Origin: Rhodobacterales bacterium
Lineage (GTDB): Bacteria; Pseudomonadota; Alphaproteobacteria; Rhodobacterales; Rhodobacteraceae
DNA length: 64,000 nt
Assembly (NCBI GenBank): GCA_025362795.1
Contig: JANYFE010000071.1
Coordinates: forward strand, 1-64,000
Direction of reading: 5' to 3'
The position numbers and the translations under genes are program-made. The notes below the pieces were generated by a model. It saw nothing but the letters and a program-made list of their open reading frames with translations, did not search any database and was not told the origin of the DNA. Below, piece by piece: positions 21,433 to 31,105 of this stretch; position 1 is the stretch's first letter; each line of letters starts with the position of its first letter.

Positions 21433-22158
21433 ATGGCTGACTATCAGACGATCCGAACTTTAGGCGCCGGCGCCCGGACCGCCGAGATCGACCAGGGCCT
21501 GCGGGCTCACATGAACAAGGTCTACGGACTGATGTCCGTGGCCATGCTGATCACTGCGGGCGTGGCTTGGGCCGTCGGCTCCAGCCCTGCGATGATCAAC
21601 GTGATCTTTGGAACCACTGTCCTGCGCTGGATCGTGATGCTTGCCCCCGTCGGTCTGGTGATTGCGTTTGGCGCGATGCTGCCCCGCCTGTCGGTGGCCG
21701 CGGCACAATTGTTCTTCTATGTCTACGCCGCTGCGGTGGGCCTGTCTTTGGCCTTCATCTTCGCGGTGTTCACCGGCACCTCCATCGCGGCGACCTTCCT
21801 GTCGACCGCAATCGCCTTTGGCGGCCTAAGCCTTTACGGCTACACCACCAAACGTGACCTGTCGGCGATGGGGTCGTTCCTGATGATGGGCCTGATCGGG
21901 CTGATCGTGGCTTCGGTCATCAACATCTTCCTGGCCTCGTCTGCCCTGCAGTTCGCCATCTCGGTCATCGGCATCCTGATTTTCGCCGGCCTGACCGCGT
22001 TCGACACGCAAAGCATCAAGGCAGAGTACATCCAGCGTGCGCAGTCCAGCGACGATGAATGGCTGGGCAAGTCGGCAATCATGGGTGCCCTGCGCCTGTA
22101 TCTCGACTTCATCAACATGTTCATGTTCCTTCTGCAATTCATGGGTAACCGCCGCTGA
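21433..22158 (+). CDS. Bax inhibitor-1/YccA family membrane protein
   Basis: MADYQTIRTLGAGARTAEIDQGLRAHMNKVYGLMSVAMLITAGVAW..LTAFDTQSIK..LYLDFINMFMFLLQFMGNRR. Confidence 0.95.
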   Translation: MADYQTIRTLGAGARTAEIDQGLRAHMNKVYGLMSVAMLITAGVAWAVGSSPAMINVIFGTTVLRWIVMLAPVGLVIAFGAMLPRLSVAAAQLFFYVYAAAVGLSLAFIFAVFTGTSIAATFLSTAIAFGGLSLYGYTTKRDLSAMGSFLMMGLIGLIVASVINIFLASSALQFAISVIGILIFAGLTAFDTQSIKAEYIQRAQSSDDEWLGKSAIMGALRLYLDFINMFMFLLQFMGNRR

Positions 22159-22179
22159 ACTGTTCAAGGTCTGAAACCA

Positions 22180-22205
22180 AAGGGCCGGGGGAAACCTCGG
22201 CCCTT
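22180..22205. terminator. Bidirectional hairpin between converging genes
   Basis: AAGGGCCG...CGGCCCTT perfect 8-bp stem. Confidence 0.65.
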
Positions 22206-22695
22206 ATGCTTTGCCCTGACGCAACATCCTGACCGCCGGAAATGTAATGCCCGGTCGCAGCCCAATCTCGATCGGCCCCAAAACGGCAAAACCCAATGCG
22301 GCATAGAACGGCACCGCTGTCAGGGTCGACAGGCATTCCAACTGGGTCACGCCCTGCCCCGCCGCCTCTGCCAGCACACGCCGCATCAGCCTGCGCCCTA
22401 TACCGCGCCGCAGATGGCCAGGGTCGGTCGCCACATGGCGCACCTGCGCCCAGCCCTGCCCGCGCCCGCTCCACCCGCCAGCGCCCACCACACGGCCCTG
22501 CTCGGTGATCGCAAGGTGATAGCGGCCCGATGTCAGCAGCTCAGGCCGCGCCCGCATGATCAGGGGCACCGCAAGCACCATCGTTGACGGCGGATAGTCC
22601 TTGGCCAAAAGCCGTGGGTAGCAGCGCGCCAGCAAATCATCCACCGCCGCAAGATCAGCGAGCGTCGCGTGGCGCAGGGTCAAAGCATCAGCCAT
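22204..22695 (-). CDS. GNAT family N-acetyltransferase
   Basis: VRHVATDPGHLRRGIGRRLMRRVLAEAAGQGVTQLECLSTLTAVPFYAALGF. Confidence 0.85.
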   Translation of the reverse strand: MADALTLRHATLADLAAVDDLLARCYPRLLAKDYPPSTMVLAVPLIMRARPELLTSGRYHLAITEQGRVVGAGGWSGRGQGWAQVRHVATDPGHLRRGIGRRLMRRVLAEAAGQGVTQLECLSTLTAVPFYAALGFAVLGPIEIGLRPGITFPAVRMLRQGKA

Positions 22696-22776
22696 GACAG
22701 CAAGATAAGCGATGATCCACAAATGAAAAGGCCGCACCCATCGGCACGGCCTGACATTCGGACGGACAGGCAGATC

Positions 22777-22944
22777 TTACTTGATCTTGCCTTCCTTGTA
22801 TTCCACGTGCTCCCGCTTGACGGGGTCATACTTCTTGACCGACATCTTCTCGGTCATGGTACGGGCATTCTTCTTGGTCACATAGAAGTGCCCGGTGCCA
22901 GCCGTCGAGTTCAGACGGATCTTGATCGTCGCCGGTTTGGCCAT
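22777..22944 (-). CDS. rpmG: 50S ribosomal protein L33
   Basis: Reverse-strand 55-aa [58 protein letters not shown]. Confidence 0.97.
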   Translation of the reverse strand: MAKPATIKIRLNSTAGTGHFYVTKKNARTMTEKMSVKKYDPVKREHVEYKEGKIK

Positions 22945-23203
22945 AGTCGTTTCTCCTGCATCAGGGCAACACCGCCGCCCCGCGAAATCCTTGAAGCCCG
23001 CCTTTTAGCGACGCCGACCGCAGAGTCAACCGCAAACCGTCCAGAAACCGCGCTAGACCTGCGCATCCCGGCTTTCAGGCGTGCGCTGCGTTAATCGGGT
23101 TCCAGCAGAAAATCGTAGGGACGGGTAAAAGACGCGGGCAAGACGCAAAAAAGACAGCGATTTTTCGGTCTTTTGCGCAAATTAACCTATGGAATCAAGT
23201 GAT

Positions 23204-23640
23204 TTGCGCGGATGGCCTATAAGCCGGATTCTGTCCCGGGCCCCGACTTTCGTCGATCACCATGGATGATCATTCCTCTGTCCCGCTTGTTACCAAGGGG
23301 ATCAAGCTGCCAACCCGGGCCTCTGGGCTGAAGCGTCCCTGTGGCGGTATCCTTTCGGACCAAACCCACGCGAGGCCCCTATTCGGCATTGCTCCGGGTG
23401 GGGCTTGCCATACCGTCCCGGTTGCCCGGTCCGTGGTGGGCTCTTACCCCACCGTTTCACCATCACCGTAGCTGTGCGTCGCGGGCCTAAGCCTTTGACA
23501 CCACGGCAGACTTTTCTCTGTGGCGCTTTCCCTGAGGTTGCCCCCGCCGGGGATTACCCGGCACCCTTGCTTCATGGAGTCCGGACTTTCCTCGAAGCCC
23601 CCATTACAGAAAGCCCCGCGATCATCCAGCCATCCGCGCA
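23204..23640 (-). ncRNA. rnpB: RNase P RNA component
   Basis: Conserved GAGGAAAGTCCGGACTCCATG 5' core and 3' ACAGAATCCGGCTTATAGGCC; ends TGCGCGGATGG / CCATCCGCGCA pair as P1. Confidence 0.95.
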
Positions 23641-23649
23641 AGCGGCGGC

Positions 23650-24273
23650 TTACGCTGTGGGCTGCGATGCGTCAACCGCGAAGCGACGCGCAAGGTCGGC
23701 CGCCATGCCCGCATCGGTGGTATCCAGCGGCCCCATGGCCCAGGGCCGAAACCGCAACCGGAAGGCCGCCAGCAGGGCTGTTTCCGCAACATCAGGATAG
23801 CCAAACGCCCGAAGTGAACAGAAAAATGTTTTGATATCAGCCTCTTGCGCCACCGGCCAGACGGACACGCCACCCAAAGCCAACCGGCGCCAATCGAATT
23901 TAGCCCCCGGATCACCTTTACGGGTCGGTGCCATGTCAGAATGCCCGATCACCCTATGCGCCGGAATACTCCACCGCGGCATGATTTCAGACAGCAAGAC
24001 TTCAAGCGCCACCATCTGCCGTTCGGGAAACGGCTGCGTCCCCGGATTTGCCAACTCGATCCCGATGGAATTCGAATTTACATCCGCAAACCCCGCCCAC
24101 TCCCCCGCACCAGCATGCCAAGCACGGCGGTCTTCCTCTACCAGTTCTAGCGTCTCGCCGGTCTCCGAAATCAACCAATGGGCCGAAACCTCGGCAACCG
24201 GATCACAAAGCCGATCCCGCGCCGCAGCACAGGTCGCCATTCCGGTGTAGTGCAAAACGATCAGCGATGGCAT
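23650..24273 (-). CDS. N-acetylmuramoyl-L-alanine amidase (amidase_2)
   Basis: LIVLHYTGMATCAAARDRL..VSAHWLISETGE..AWHAGAGEWAG..NSNSIGIELANPG..RVIGHSDMAPTRKGDPGAKFDW. Confidence 0.9.
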   Translation of the reverse strand: MPSLIVLHYTGMATCAAARDRLCDPVAEVSAHWLISETGETLELVEEDRRAWHAGAGEWAGFADVNSNSIGIELANPGTQPFPERQMVALEVLLSEIMPRWSIPAHRVIGHSDMAPTRKGDPGAKFDWRRLALGGVSVWPVAQEADIKTFFCSLRAFGYPDVAETALLAAFRLRFRPWAMGPLDTTDAGMAADLARRFAVDASQPTA

Positions 24274-24317
24274 CGCCCCACCCCTCCGCTCGCCATGGTT
24301 GGGCGAGCGATTGACCG

Positions 24318-25055
24318 TCACTGCAGCGCGGTGCGGAAGGGACGCGGATCCCAATCACAGGCAAACCCGTCTCCGTCCGGGTCCAGTGCTTTGCTATCTT
24401 TTTGCGGCCCACCCGCAGCAAGGAAAGCCTGCTGCGCCAAATCAGGCGACGTGTATTTCAGGCAGGCTTTTTGCGGGCTGGTCAGGTAAAAAGACGGGCG
24501 GTTGTACAGTTTTTCACCGACAGCATTCTTGCTGGAAATGGCAAATTCAGCGATGTTCGGCCCAGTATCCCCAGTGCGTTGTGGCAATGCGCCCGGTTGG
24601 ACCACAACATATTGTTCCTTGTTGGCCTCGATACGAGCCTTGTCACTCTCAATGGATTCGCGCGATTTGACGGCGTTGAAATCCTGCTCGTCAGAAACGC
24701 CGCCGGTCACATAGTTCATCTCGGCGGTAGTTTCCTGAATCCCAGCCGGCGCATTGCCGCGCGGACGGTCAGCAGGCAAGCCTGAGGGGTCTGGTGGCGC
24801 CGTACTTGCCGCCGCTGTTGTGGTCCCCGCCTCTGCAGCCGCAATGGCCGACGCCGCCGCATCTGTGGAAAACCCCGCAGCAGGCGCCGCAGCGACACCA
24901 CTATCAGTCGCGGGTTGTGTGGCAGGAATACCAGCGGTGCTATTATGGATGTAACTGTTGTAATCCTCGAACCCGACTCCAGCACCGGAATCGGGAACTT
25001 TGGGATTGCAAGCCGCAAGGCCGAATGCCAAGAAAATCAGGATGGGCGCACGCAT
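24318..25055 (-). CDS. Lipoprotein with C-terminal excalibur-type calcium-binding motif
   Basis: Lipobox LAAC; C-terminal DPDGDGFACDWDP. Confidence 0.75.
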   Translation of the reverse strand: MRAPILIFLAFGLAACNPKVPDSGAGVGFEDYNSYIHNSTAGIPATQPATDSGVAAAPAAGFSTDAAASAIAAAEAGTTTAAASTAPPDPSGLPADRPRGNAPAGIQETTAEMNYVTGGVSDEQDFNAVKSRESIESDKARIEANKEQYVVVQPGALPQRTGDTGPNIAEFAISSKNAVGEKLYNRPSFYLTSPQKACLKYTSPDLAQQAFLAAGGPQKDSKALDPDGDGFACDWDPRPFRTALQ

Positions 25056-25090
25056 GGTCTGCCTCGACTTTTATTCACTTTGCGCAGCGT

Positions 25091-26575
25091 TTACCACCAT
25101 TTCGCGGCCTTTGCCACAAAGTGGGCCGCGCGCTCCAAAACATATGCGTGATTTAGCAGTTCGCCCTCTTCCCACGGCCTGCCGATCAACTGCAGCCCCA
25201 GCGGCAGCCCTTTATGGTCGAGGCCCACCGGAACTGAAATTCCCGGCAATCCCGCGAGGTTAACAGTCACAGTGAACACATCGTTGAGATACATCTCGAT
25301 CGGATCGGCATTTGCCATCTCACCCAGTCCAAAGGCGGAAGAGGGAGTCGCAGGGGTCAGGATCGCGTCGATACCTGCAGCGAACACCAGTTCGAAATCA
25401 CGTTTGATCAACGCGCGTACCTTGCGGGCACGGTTGTAATAGGCGTCGTAGAACCCCGCTGACAGCACATAAGTGCCGACCATGATACGCCGCTGTACTT
25501 CAGCCCCAAACCCTTCGGCGCGGGTTTTTTCGTACATGTCGGTGATGGCATCACCCAGCGCAAGTTTCGCGCGGTGGCCGTAACGCACCCCGTCATATCG
25601 CGCGAGGTTGGACGAGGCTTCAGCGGGCGCTATCACATAGTACGCCGGCAATGCATATTTGGTGTGTGGAAGCGAGATATCGACAATCTCGGCCCCCGCA
25701 TCCTTCATCATGGCCACGCCAGAATCCCACAGTTTGTCTATTTCTGCCGGAATGCCATCCATGCGATATTCGCGTGGGATTCCAATGCGCTTTCCACGAA
25801 TATCACCCGTCAGTGCAGCCTCGAAATCTGGCACGGCCAGATCAGCCGAGGTGGCATCCTTGGCATCGTGCCCCGCCATTGCCCCCAGCATGATCGCAGC
25901 ATCGCGGACCGACTTGGTCATAGGTCCGGCTTGGTCAAGCGACGACGCAAAAGCGACAACGCCCCAGCGGCTGACACGGCCGTAAGTTGGTTTTATGCCA
26001 ACAATTCCAGTGAAAGCAGCAGGTTGGCGGATCGAGCCACCGGTGTCCGTGCCCGTCGCTGCCAGACACAGATCCGCTGCCACCGCCGCCGCGGAGCCGC
26101 CCGAAGAGCCGCCGGGTGTCAGCGCAGCAGCGTCATTGTCGCGACGCCACGGATTGACGGCATTGCCGTAGCATGAAGTCTCGTTGGACGATCCCATCGC
26201 AAACTCGTCCATGTTCAGCTTGCCCAGCATCACGGCGCCGGCTTCGAACAGCTTGCTGGTGACAGTACTTTCATACTCGGGCTTGAAACCCTTCAAGATG
26301 TTTGATCCGGCCTGGGATAGCACACCTTTGGTGCAGAACAAGTCCTTGATTCCCAATGGAATCCCGCACATCGCAGGCGCATCGCCCGTCGCGATCCGAC
26401 CGTCGGCCAAACGGGCCTGGTCCAACGCGATTTCCGGGGTCTTGTGGACGAAAGCGTTCAAACCATCGCCCGCATCCATTGCGGTCATACACGCCATTGT
26501 CAGGTCGACCGCACTTAGCTCTCGCTTGCGCAGGGCATCGCGGGCGGCGGAGATGGTCAGTTCGTTCGGGTTCAT
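25091..26575 (-). CDS. gatA: Asp-tRNA(Asn)/Glu-tRNA(Gln) amidotransferase subunit A
   Basis: [51 protein letters not shown]. Confidence 0.97.
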   Translation of the reverse strand: MNPNELTISAARDALRKRELSAVDLTMACMTAMDAGDGLNAFVHKTPEIALDQARLADGRIATGDAPAMCGIPLGIKDLFCTKGVLSQAGSNILKGFKPEYESTVTSKLFEAGAVMLGKLNMDEFAMGSSNETSCYGNAVNPWRRDNDAAALTPGGSSGGSAAAVAADLCLAATGTDTGGSIRQPAAFTGIVGIKPTYGRVSRWGVVAFASSLDQAGPMTKSVRDAAIMLGAMAGHDAKDATSADLAVPDFEAALTGDIRGKRIGIPREYRMDGIPAEIDKLWDSGVAMMKDAGAEIVDISLPHTKYALPAYYVIAPAEASSNLARYDGVRYGHRAKLALGDAITDMYEKTRAEGFGAEVQRRIMVGTYVLSAGFYDAYYNRARKVRALIKRDFELVFAAGIDAILTPATPSSAFGLGEMANADPIEMYLNDVFTVTVNLAGLPGISVPVGLDHKGLPLGLQLIGRPWEEGELLNHAYVLERAAHFVAKAAKWW

Positions 26576-26859
26576 TCCACCACCTTCGGCACTGCAAAAA
26601 ACCCTTCCCTTGCATCAGGCGCGTTGGCAAGAATCTGGCTTTGGATATTGCCGTCCGTCACCACATCCTTTTGTCTTTTCAAACGCATAGGGGTGACGGA
26701 TACCATCGGATCAACGCCAGACACATCAACTTCGTTGAGCTGTTCCATGAAACCGAGAATGCCCGAAAGTTGCCCGGCCAGGCGGGGAAGGTCCGCTTCT
26801 TCCACCCGGATGCGTGCCAGTTTCGCCACTTTTCTGGCTGTGTCGATGTCAATGGACAT
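26572..26859 (-). CDS. gatC: Asp-tRNA(Asn)/Glu-tRNA(Gln) amidotransferase subunit C
   Basis: [45 protein letters not shown]; overlaps gatA. Confidence 0.95.
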   Translation of the reverse strand: MSIDIDTARKVAKLARIRVEEADLPRLAGQLSGILGFMEQLNEVDVSGVDPMVSVTPMRLKRQKDVVTDGNIQSQILANAPDAREGFFAVPKVVE

Positions 26860-26977
26860 GGGGTTTCTCCATGAAAACTTGGGGATCGTTTAACGGGGCG
26901 AAGGATTGGGTGCAAGCCGGCGAAACAGGTTTGGACAATGCAAGGACCAGCACTAGATTGGGCAAAATAGGGAGAGT

Positions 26978-27673
26978 ATGATGAACATCATCTGGCTGGG
27001 CCATTCAGGGTTTCGCATCGAAATCGGTGCCGCAATTTTCCTTATAGATCCGTGGTTTAGCGGAAACCCGATGTTTCCGGCGGAGCGTCGGGCAGAGGCA
27101 ATCAAGGATGTGACGCATATCCTGCTGACCCACGGGCATGGCGATCACATGGGCGATGTCGCTGGAATTGCGAATGAAATCAATGTGCCTGTCATCGCAA
27201 TCTACGATCTTGCCGGGTTTTTGCAGGCGCGGGACGGGGTGCAGATTGTGGGGTTCAACAAGGGCGGCACTGTCGATTTGAACGGCGTCAAGGTCACGCT
27301 GGTCAATGCCTGCCATTCGTCGACTGCGGGCACAGATAGTGGTGCGGCGGCGGTTGGGTCGGAGTGCGGTTTCATGATCGCGGGCGAAGGCCATGTTCTG
27401 TATGTGTCTGGAGATACTGACATAATGGCCGATATGGACTGGATGGGCGACTATCACAAACCAGACATCGGCATCCTGTCGGCAGGTGGACATTTCACGA
27501 TGGACATGGCCAGAGCGGTTTATGCGGCAAAGCGCTATTTCAAGTTCAAGACGGTCATTCCCTGCCATTACCGGACATTTCCGCTGTTGGAGCAAAACGC
27601 CGATGTGTTGCGCGACGGGTTGCCCGGGGTGCAGGTGATCGAGCCGCAGGTGATGGTGGCGATCACGATTTGA
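26978..27673 (+). CDS. UPF0173 metal-dependent hydrolase (MBL fold)
   Basis: MNIIWLGHSGFRIE..HILLTHGHGDHMGDVAGIA..VLYVSGDTDIMADM..VIPCHYRTFPLLEQ. Confidence 0.9.
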   Translation: MMNIIWLGHSGFRIEIGAAIFLIDPWFSGNPMFPAERRAEAIKDVTHILLTHGHGDHMGDVAGIANEINVPVIAIYDLAGFLQARDGVQIVGFNKGGTVDLNGVKVTLVNACHSSTAGTDSGAAAVGSECGFMIAGEGHVLYVSGDTDIMADMDWMGDYHKPDIGILSAGGHFTMDMARAVYAAKRYFKFKTVIPCHYRTFPLLEQNADVLRDGLPGVQVIEPQVMVAITI

Positions 27674-27755
27674 GCCAGAGTTTGGCTGCAAACTTCCGGG
27701 TGCGAATCGGCCTTGAAATACAGGGTTAACAGGCCGAAAAGGCTGGATAATTCGT

Positions 27756-27797
27756 GTCTTGAACCCGTCTTGACCGCGTCTTCTTTGCGTCTATACG
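27756..27797 (+). promoter_or_regulatory. Phased GTCTT array (copy A) overlapping a sigma70-like promoter
   Basis: GTCTT at 27756, 27767, 27778 and GTCTA at 27789 (11-bp steps); TTGACC-N16-TATACG within it. Confidence 0.6.
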
Positions 27798-27828
27798 AAA
27801 AGACGATTGGGCCGCATTAATACTCCGT

Positions 27829-27885
27829 GCGGCGCAAGGCCGGGGTCGGGAGCACCGGATGCGCCCGACCCCCGCCTTGTGCCGC
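27829..27885. terminator. Long imperfect hairpin (22 bp in blocks, 13-nt loop)
   Basis: GCGGCGCAAGGCCGGGGTCGGG / CCCGACCCCCGCCTTGTGCCGC. Confidence 0.7.
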
Positions 27886-27896
27886 GCTGGCCTTAT

Positions 27897-28136
27897 TCAA
27901 TCCCGCCGTAGCGACGGCTGCCCCTTGTCGCGCATCGACGCCGACGTGGGGCCAAGGCCGATGTCGCGGCGCAAATGGTCGCTGAGCCAGATGTCACTGG
28001 CGTTTGGCGGATGGTTGCGCCGCGCGAGTGCAGCCCGCAGATAGGCAAGCCCGACGACGGCGGCACCGTGCCGCAGGATCAGCGCCTCGATGCTGGCAAG
28101 CGGTTTGGTTTCGGGGGTGGAAAAAGTGGCCTTCAT
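27897..28136 (-). CDS. DUF1127-like small protein
   Basis: LARRNHPPNASDIWLSDHLRRDIGL. Confidence 0.65.
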   Translation of the reverse strand: MKATFSTPETKPLASIEALILRHGAAVVGLAYLRAALARRNHPPNASDIWLSDHLRRDIGLGPTSASMRDKGQPSLRRD

Positions 28137-28467
28137 GGCAAAACTCCTCGGCGCATACGCGCCGCTTCCTGTTGGGAATGATGCCCGGTGCCAAGACGGA
28201 ATGACCCGATCTGGGTGCCGGACGTGGTTGAGGTTGGGGTGGCAAGCCGGGGAGACCGGCTTAGGTTCTGGTCAGGTCAGCCGCGTGCGCAGCGGGTTCC
28301 GTGTGACAGAACATATCCGGTCAGGGCGCCGCGGAGGCTGTGAACAGTTTTCATCATGGCACACCCTCCTGCTTGGTCGTTGCGGATGCGACCTTTTAGC
28401 GCAGGGCCGGAATATTGCAATCCGATTCCCGCGATGGACTGAAGGTTGTGGCGATGCCGTCACAGGG

Positions 28468-28926
28468 TCAGCGGCGGGATGCAAAGAAGTCGCGCAACAG
28501 GGTTTCCGCGTCGGCGGCGGCGATGCCATCATAAACCTCTGGCGCATGGTGGCATTGGGAATGGCTGAACACGCGCGCCCCGGTGGTCACGCCGCCGGAT
28601 TTGGGGTCCGCCGCGCCATAATACAGCCGCGCGATCCGCGCCGCCGAAATCGCCCCCGCGCACATCGGGCAGGGTTCCAGCGTCACATAGAGATCGGCTT
28701 GTGCCAGCCGCTGTGCCCCCAGCGAGGCGCAGGCAGCGCGGATCACCAGCATCTCTGCATGGGCGGTGGGGTCGGCAAGTTCCCGGGTGCGGTTGCCTGC
28801 CCGCGCCACGACGTCGCCAGCCACCACGACACAGGCGCCGACCGGCACCTCGCCCCGGTTGCCCGCCGCCCGCGCCTGTTCCAGCGCAATATCCATGTAG
28901 GACCGGAAGCTGCGTTGCTCTTTCAT
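28468..28926 (-). CDS. tadA: tRNA-specific adenosine deaminase
   Basis: PTAHAEMLVIRAACA..LYVTLEPCPMCAGAISAARIARLYYGAADPKSGGV. Confidence 0.95.
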   Translation of the reverse strand: MKEQRSFRSYMDIALEQARAAGNRGEVPVGACVVVAGDVVARAGNRTRELADPTAHAEMLVIRAACASLGAQRLAQADLYVTLEPCPMCAGAISAARIARLYYGAADPKSGGVTTGARVFSHSQCHHAPEVYDGIAAADAETLLRDFFASRR

Positions 28927-28991
28927 CCTGGCTCAAATACTCTTTGTGTCCGGGGCAGGCAGTCCACGGGGTTGGCCACCCACGCCCAAGG

Positions 28992-30005
28992 ATGACGTCT
29001 ATGGCCGCAAAAACCAAGCCCCCCGTCGCAAAGACCCATGAGGGTGAACGGATTGCCAAGGTGTTGTCGCGGGCGGGTGTTGCCTCGCGGCGCGAGGCCG
29101 AACGGATGATTGAATTGGGAGAGGTCAGTGTCAACGGCAAGGTGATCACCTCGCCCGCGCTGAATGTCACCGACAAGGACCGCATCCTGATAAAGGGCGA
29201 GCTTTTGGCCGAACCCGAACCGGCGCGGCTGTGGCTGTATTACAAACCCGATGGGCTGGTGACGTCGAATTCCGACGAAAAGGGCCGGGATACGGTGTTT
29301 GACAATCTGCCCGCAGAGATGCCGCGCGTCATGTCGATCGGGCGGCTGGACCTGAATTCCGAGGGCCTGTTGCTGTTGACCAATGATGGCGAGTTGAAAC
29401 GGCGGCTGGAATTGCCGTCGACCGGCTGGCTGCGCAAGTACCGGGTGCGGGTCAATGGCAACCCGACCGATGTGGATCTGGAGCCGTTGCGCAAAGGGAT
29501 CACGGTGGATGGCGAGAAGTTTCAGGCGATGTCGGTGGTGCTTGACCGGATTCAGGGGGCGAATGCCTGGCTGACGGTGGGCATCCGCGAAGGCAAGAAC
29601 CGCGAAATCCGGCGGGCGATGACGGCGATTGAACTGACCGTCAACCGCCTGATCCGCATCAGCTATGGTCCGTTCCGGCTGGGCGATCTGGAACCGGGTC
29701 AGGTCGAGGAAATCAAAGGCAAGGTCTTGCGCGAGCAATTGGGCGAGGGACGGACGCAGGATGATGCGGACAAGCCCAAGCGTTTGGTGACCCGCAGCGC
29801 CGGTGCGCGTCTGAAACCGGGCGAGGGGTTGAAGAAACTGTCCGAGGCTTGGCAAGAGGCCACCCGCGCGCCCCGCACCGCGACTGCCAAACCGGCCGCG
29901 GCCGCCGCGCCCAAGCGCCATGTTGCAAAGGTTGCCACCGCCCCCGCAAAGCCGCGCCGTCCGGAACCGGCAAAGCCGGGTCCGAAGCCCCGTCGCGGGG
30001 AATAA
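28992..30005 (+). CDS. 23S rRNA pseudouridine synthase (RluB-type)
   Basis: ERIAKVLSRAGVASRREAERMIELGEVSVNG..SIGRLDLNSEGLLLLTNDGEL; Ala/Lys/Pro-rich tail. Confidence 0.9.
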   Translation: MTSMAAKTKPPVAKTHEGERIAKVLSRAGVASRREAERMIELGEVSVNGKVITSPALNVTDKDRILIKGELLAEPEPARLWLYYKPDGLVTSNSDEKGRDTVFDNLPAEMPRVMSIGRLDLNSEGLLLLTNDGELKRRLELPSTGWLRKYRVRVNGNPTDVDLEPLRKGITVDGEKFQAMSVVLDRIQGANAWLTVGIREGKNREIRRAMTAIELTVNRLIRISYGPFRLGDLEPGQVEEIKGKVLREQLGEGRTQDDADKPKRLVTRSAGARLKPGEGLKKLSEAWQEATRAPRTATAKPAAAAAPKRHVAKVATAPAKPRRPEPAKPGPKPRRGE

Positions 30006-30094
30006 TCGCGGGCATTCCCAGTCTTTGGCCTATAGCCACGGGCGGGGGCTGTCGCATATAGTCCGGCGCAATACAGGTTTGGGACGGAGTTTCC

Positions 30095-30178
30095 ATGTCG
30101 GCCAAAGCACTTCAATCCCTGTCTTTCGTGCTGCTGGTCGGCCTGACCGTTTATGTAGCCTTTGGCGGGGGGCTGTAA
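30095..30178 (+). CDS. 27-aa single-TM small protein, translationally coupled to the XpaC-like gene
   Basis: ATG..TAA = MSAKALQSLSFVLLVGLTVYVAFGGGL*; GGAG upstream; TAATG overlap with the next start. Confidence 0.6.
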   Translation: MSAKALQSLSFVLLVGLTVYVAFGGGL

Positions 30179-31053
30179 TGGCGCAGCGGTATGGCGGTAA
30201 ATACAGCCCGAACCCGACCGGTGACCCGGTTGATCCGGGGACGCAGCCGATGGTGATGGCCGATACCCCTACTGGGGCAGGGATGAAATCCAACCTTTTG
30301 TTTGCTCTGCCTTTTCTATTCATCTTCAAGGCCTTTGCCAGCCCGGCCTACGGGTTGTTTGTCGGTCTGGGAACGGCGGGGCTGCTGATCCTGGCGGCCT
30401 GGCTGACCCGCGAAGGGATCAAGGCGCAGATGGAATATGACGCGCGCAAGGTTGCCCGGCGTCCCGCCATTCCGCGCAAGCTGTTCGCGGCTTGTCTGAC
30501 CGGCGCCGCGCTGTTGTTGGGCACGATGGGCTGGCAGGGCAATTTCCTTTACCCGTTCCTGTTCGGCATGCTGGGCGCTTTCCTGCACATCGGTGCTTTT
30601 GGGCCGGACCCTTTGAAGGGCAAGGGCGTTGAGGGGGTTGACCAGTTTCAGACCGACCGCGTCGCCCGTGCCGTGGACGAGGGCGAGACTTATCTGGCGG
30701 GCATGAAGGACGCGATCTTGCGGGCGAACGATGGCAAGCTGGAGTTGCGGGTTGACGGTTTTGCCACCCTCGCGCGGGGTCTGTTTCGTACAATCGAGGG
30801 CGACCCCGGCGATCTGACGGCTGCCCGCAAATATCTGTCGATTTATCTGATGGGCGCACGCGACGCGACGGTGAAGTTTGCCGATGTCTATGCCCGCAAC
30901 CGGGACCCCAAGGCGCGGGCTGATTACGAAGCGCTGCTGGGCGATCTGGAGACCAACTTTGCCGCCCGCACCAAGGCGCTGCTGAACGACAGTCACACCG
31001 ATCTGGATGTCGAAATTGCCGTGCTGCGGGACCGGCTGAAGCTGGAAGGCTGA
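30178..31053 (+). CDS. XpaC-like (5-bromo-4-chloroindolyl phosphate hydrolysis family) membrane protein
   Basis: Two TM segments then helical C-terminus KYLSIYLMGARDATVKFADVYARNRDPKARADYEALLGDLETNFAARTKALLND; precedes TelA. Confidence 0.7.
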   Translation: MAQRYGGKYSPNPTGDPVDPGTQPMVMADTPTGAGMKSNLLFALPFLFIFKAFASPAYGLFVGLGTAGLLILAAWLTREGIKAQMEYDARKVARRPAIPRKLFAACLTGAALLLGTMGWQGNFLYPFLFGMLGAFLHIGAFGPDPLKGKGVEGVDQFQTDRVARAVDEGETYLAGMKDAILRANDGKLELRVDGFATLARGLFRTIEGDPGDLTAARKYLSIYLMGARDATVKFADVYARNRDPKARADYEALLGDLETNFAARTKALLNDSHTDLDVEIAVLRDRLKLEG

Positions 31054-31105
31054 GTGATTTGACCCAAAACCGCCCGGTTTGCGGGCTTGAAGAGTGAGAG
31101 AGACC

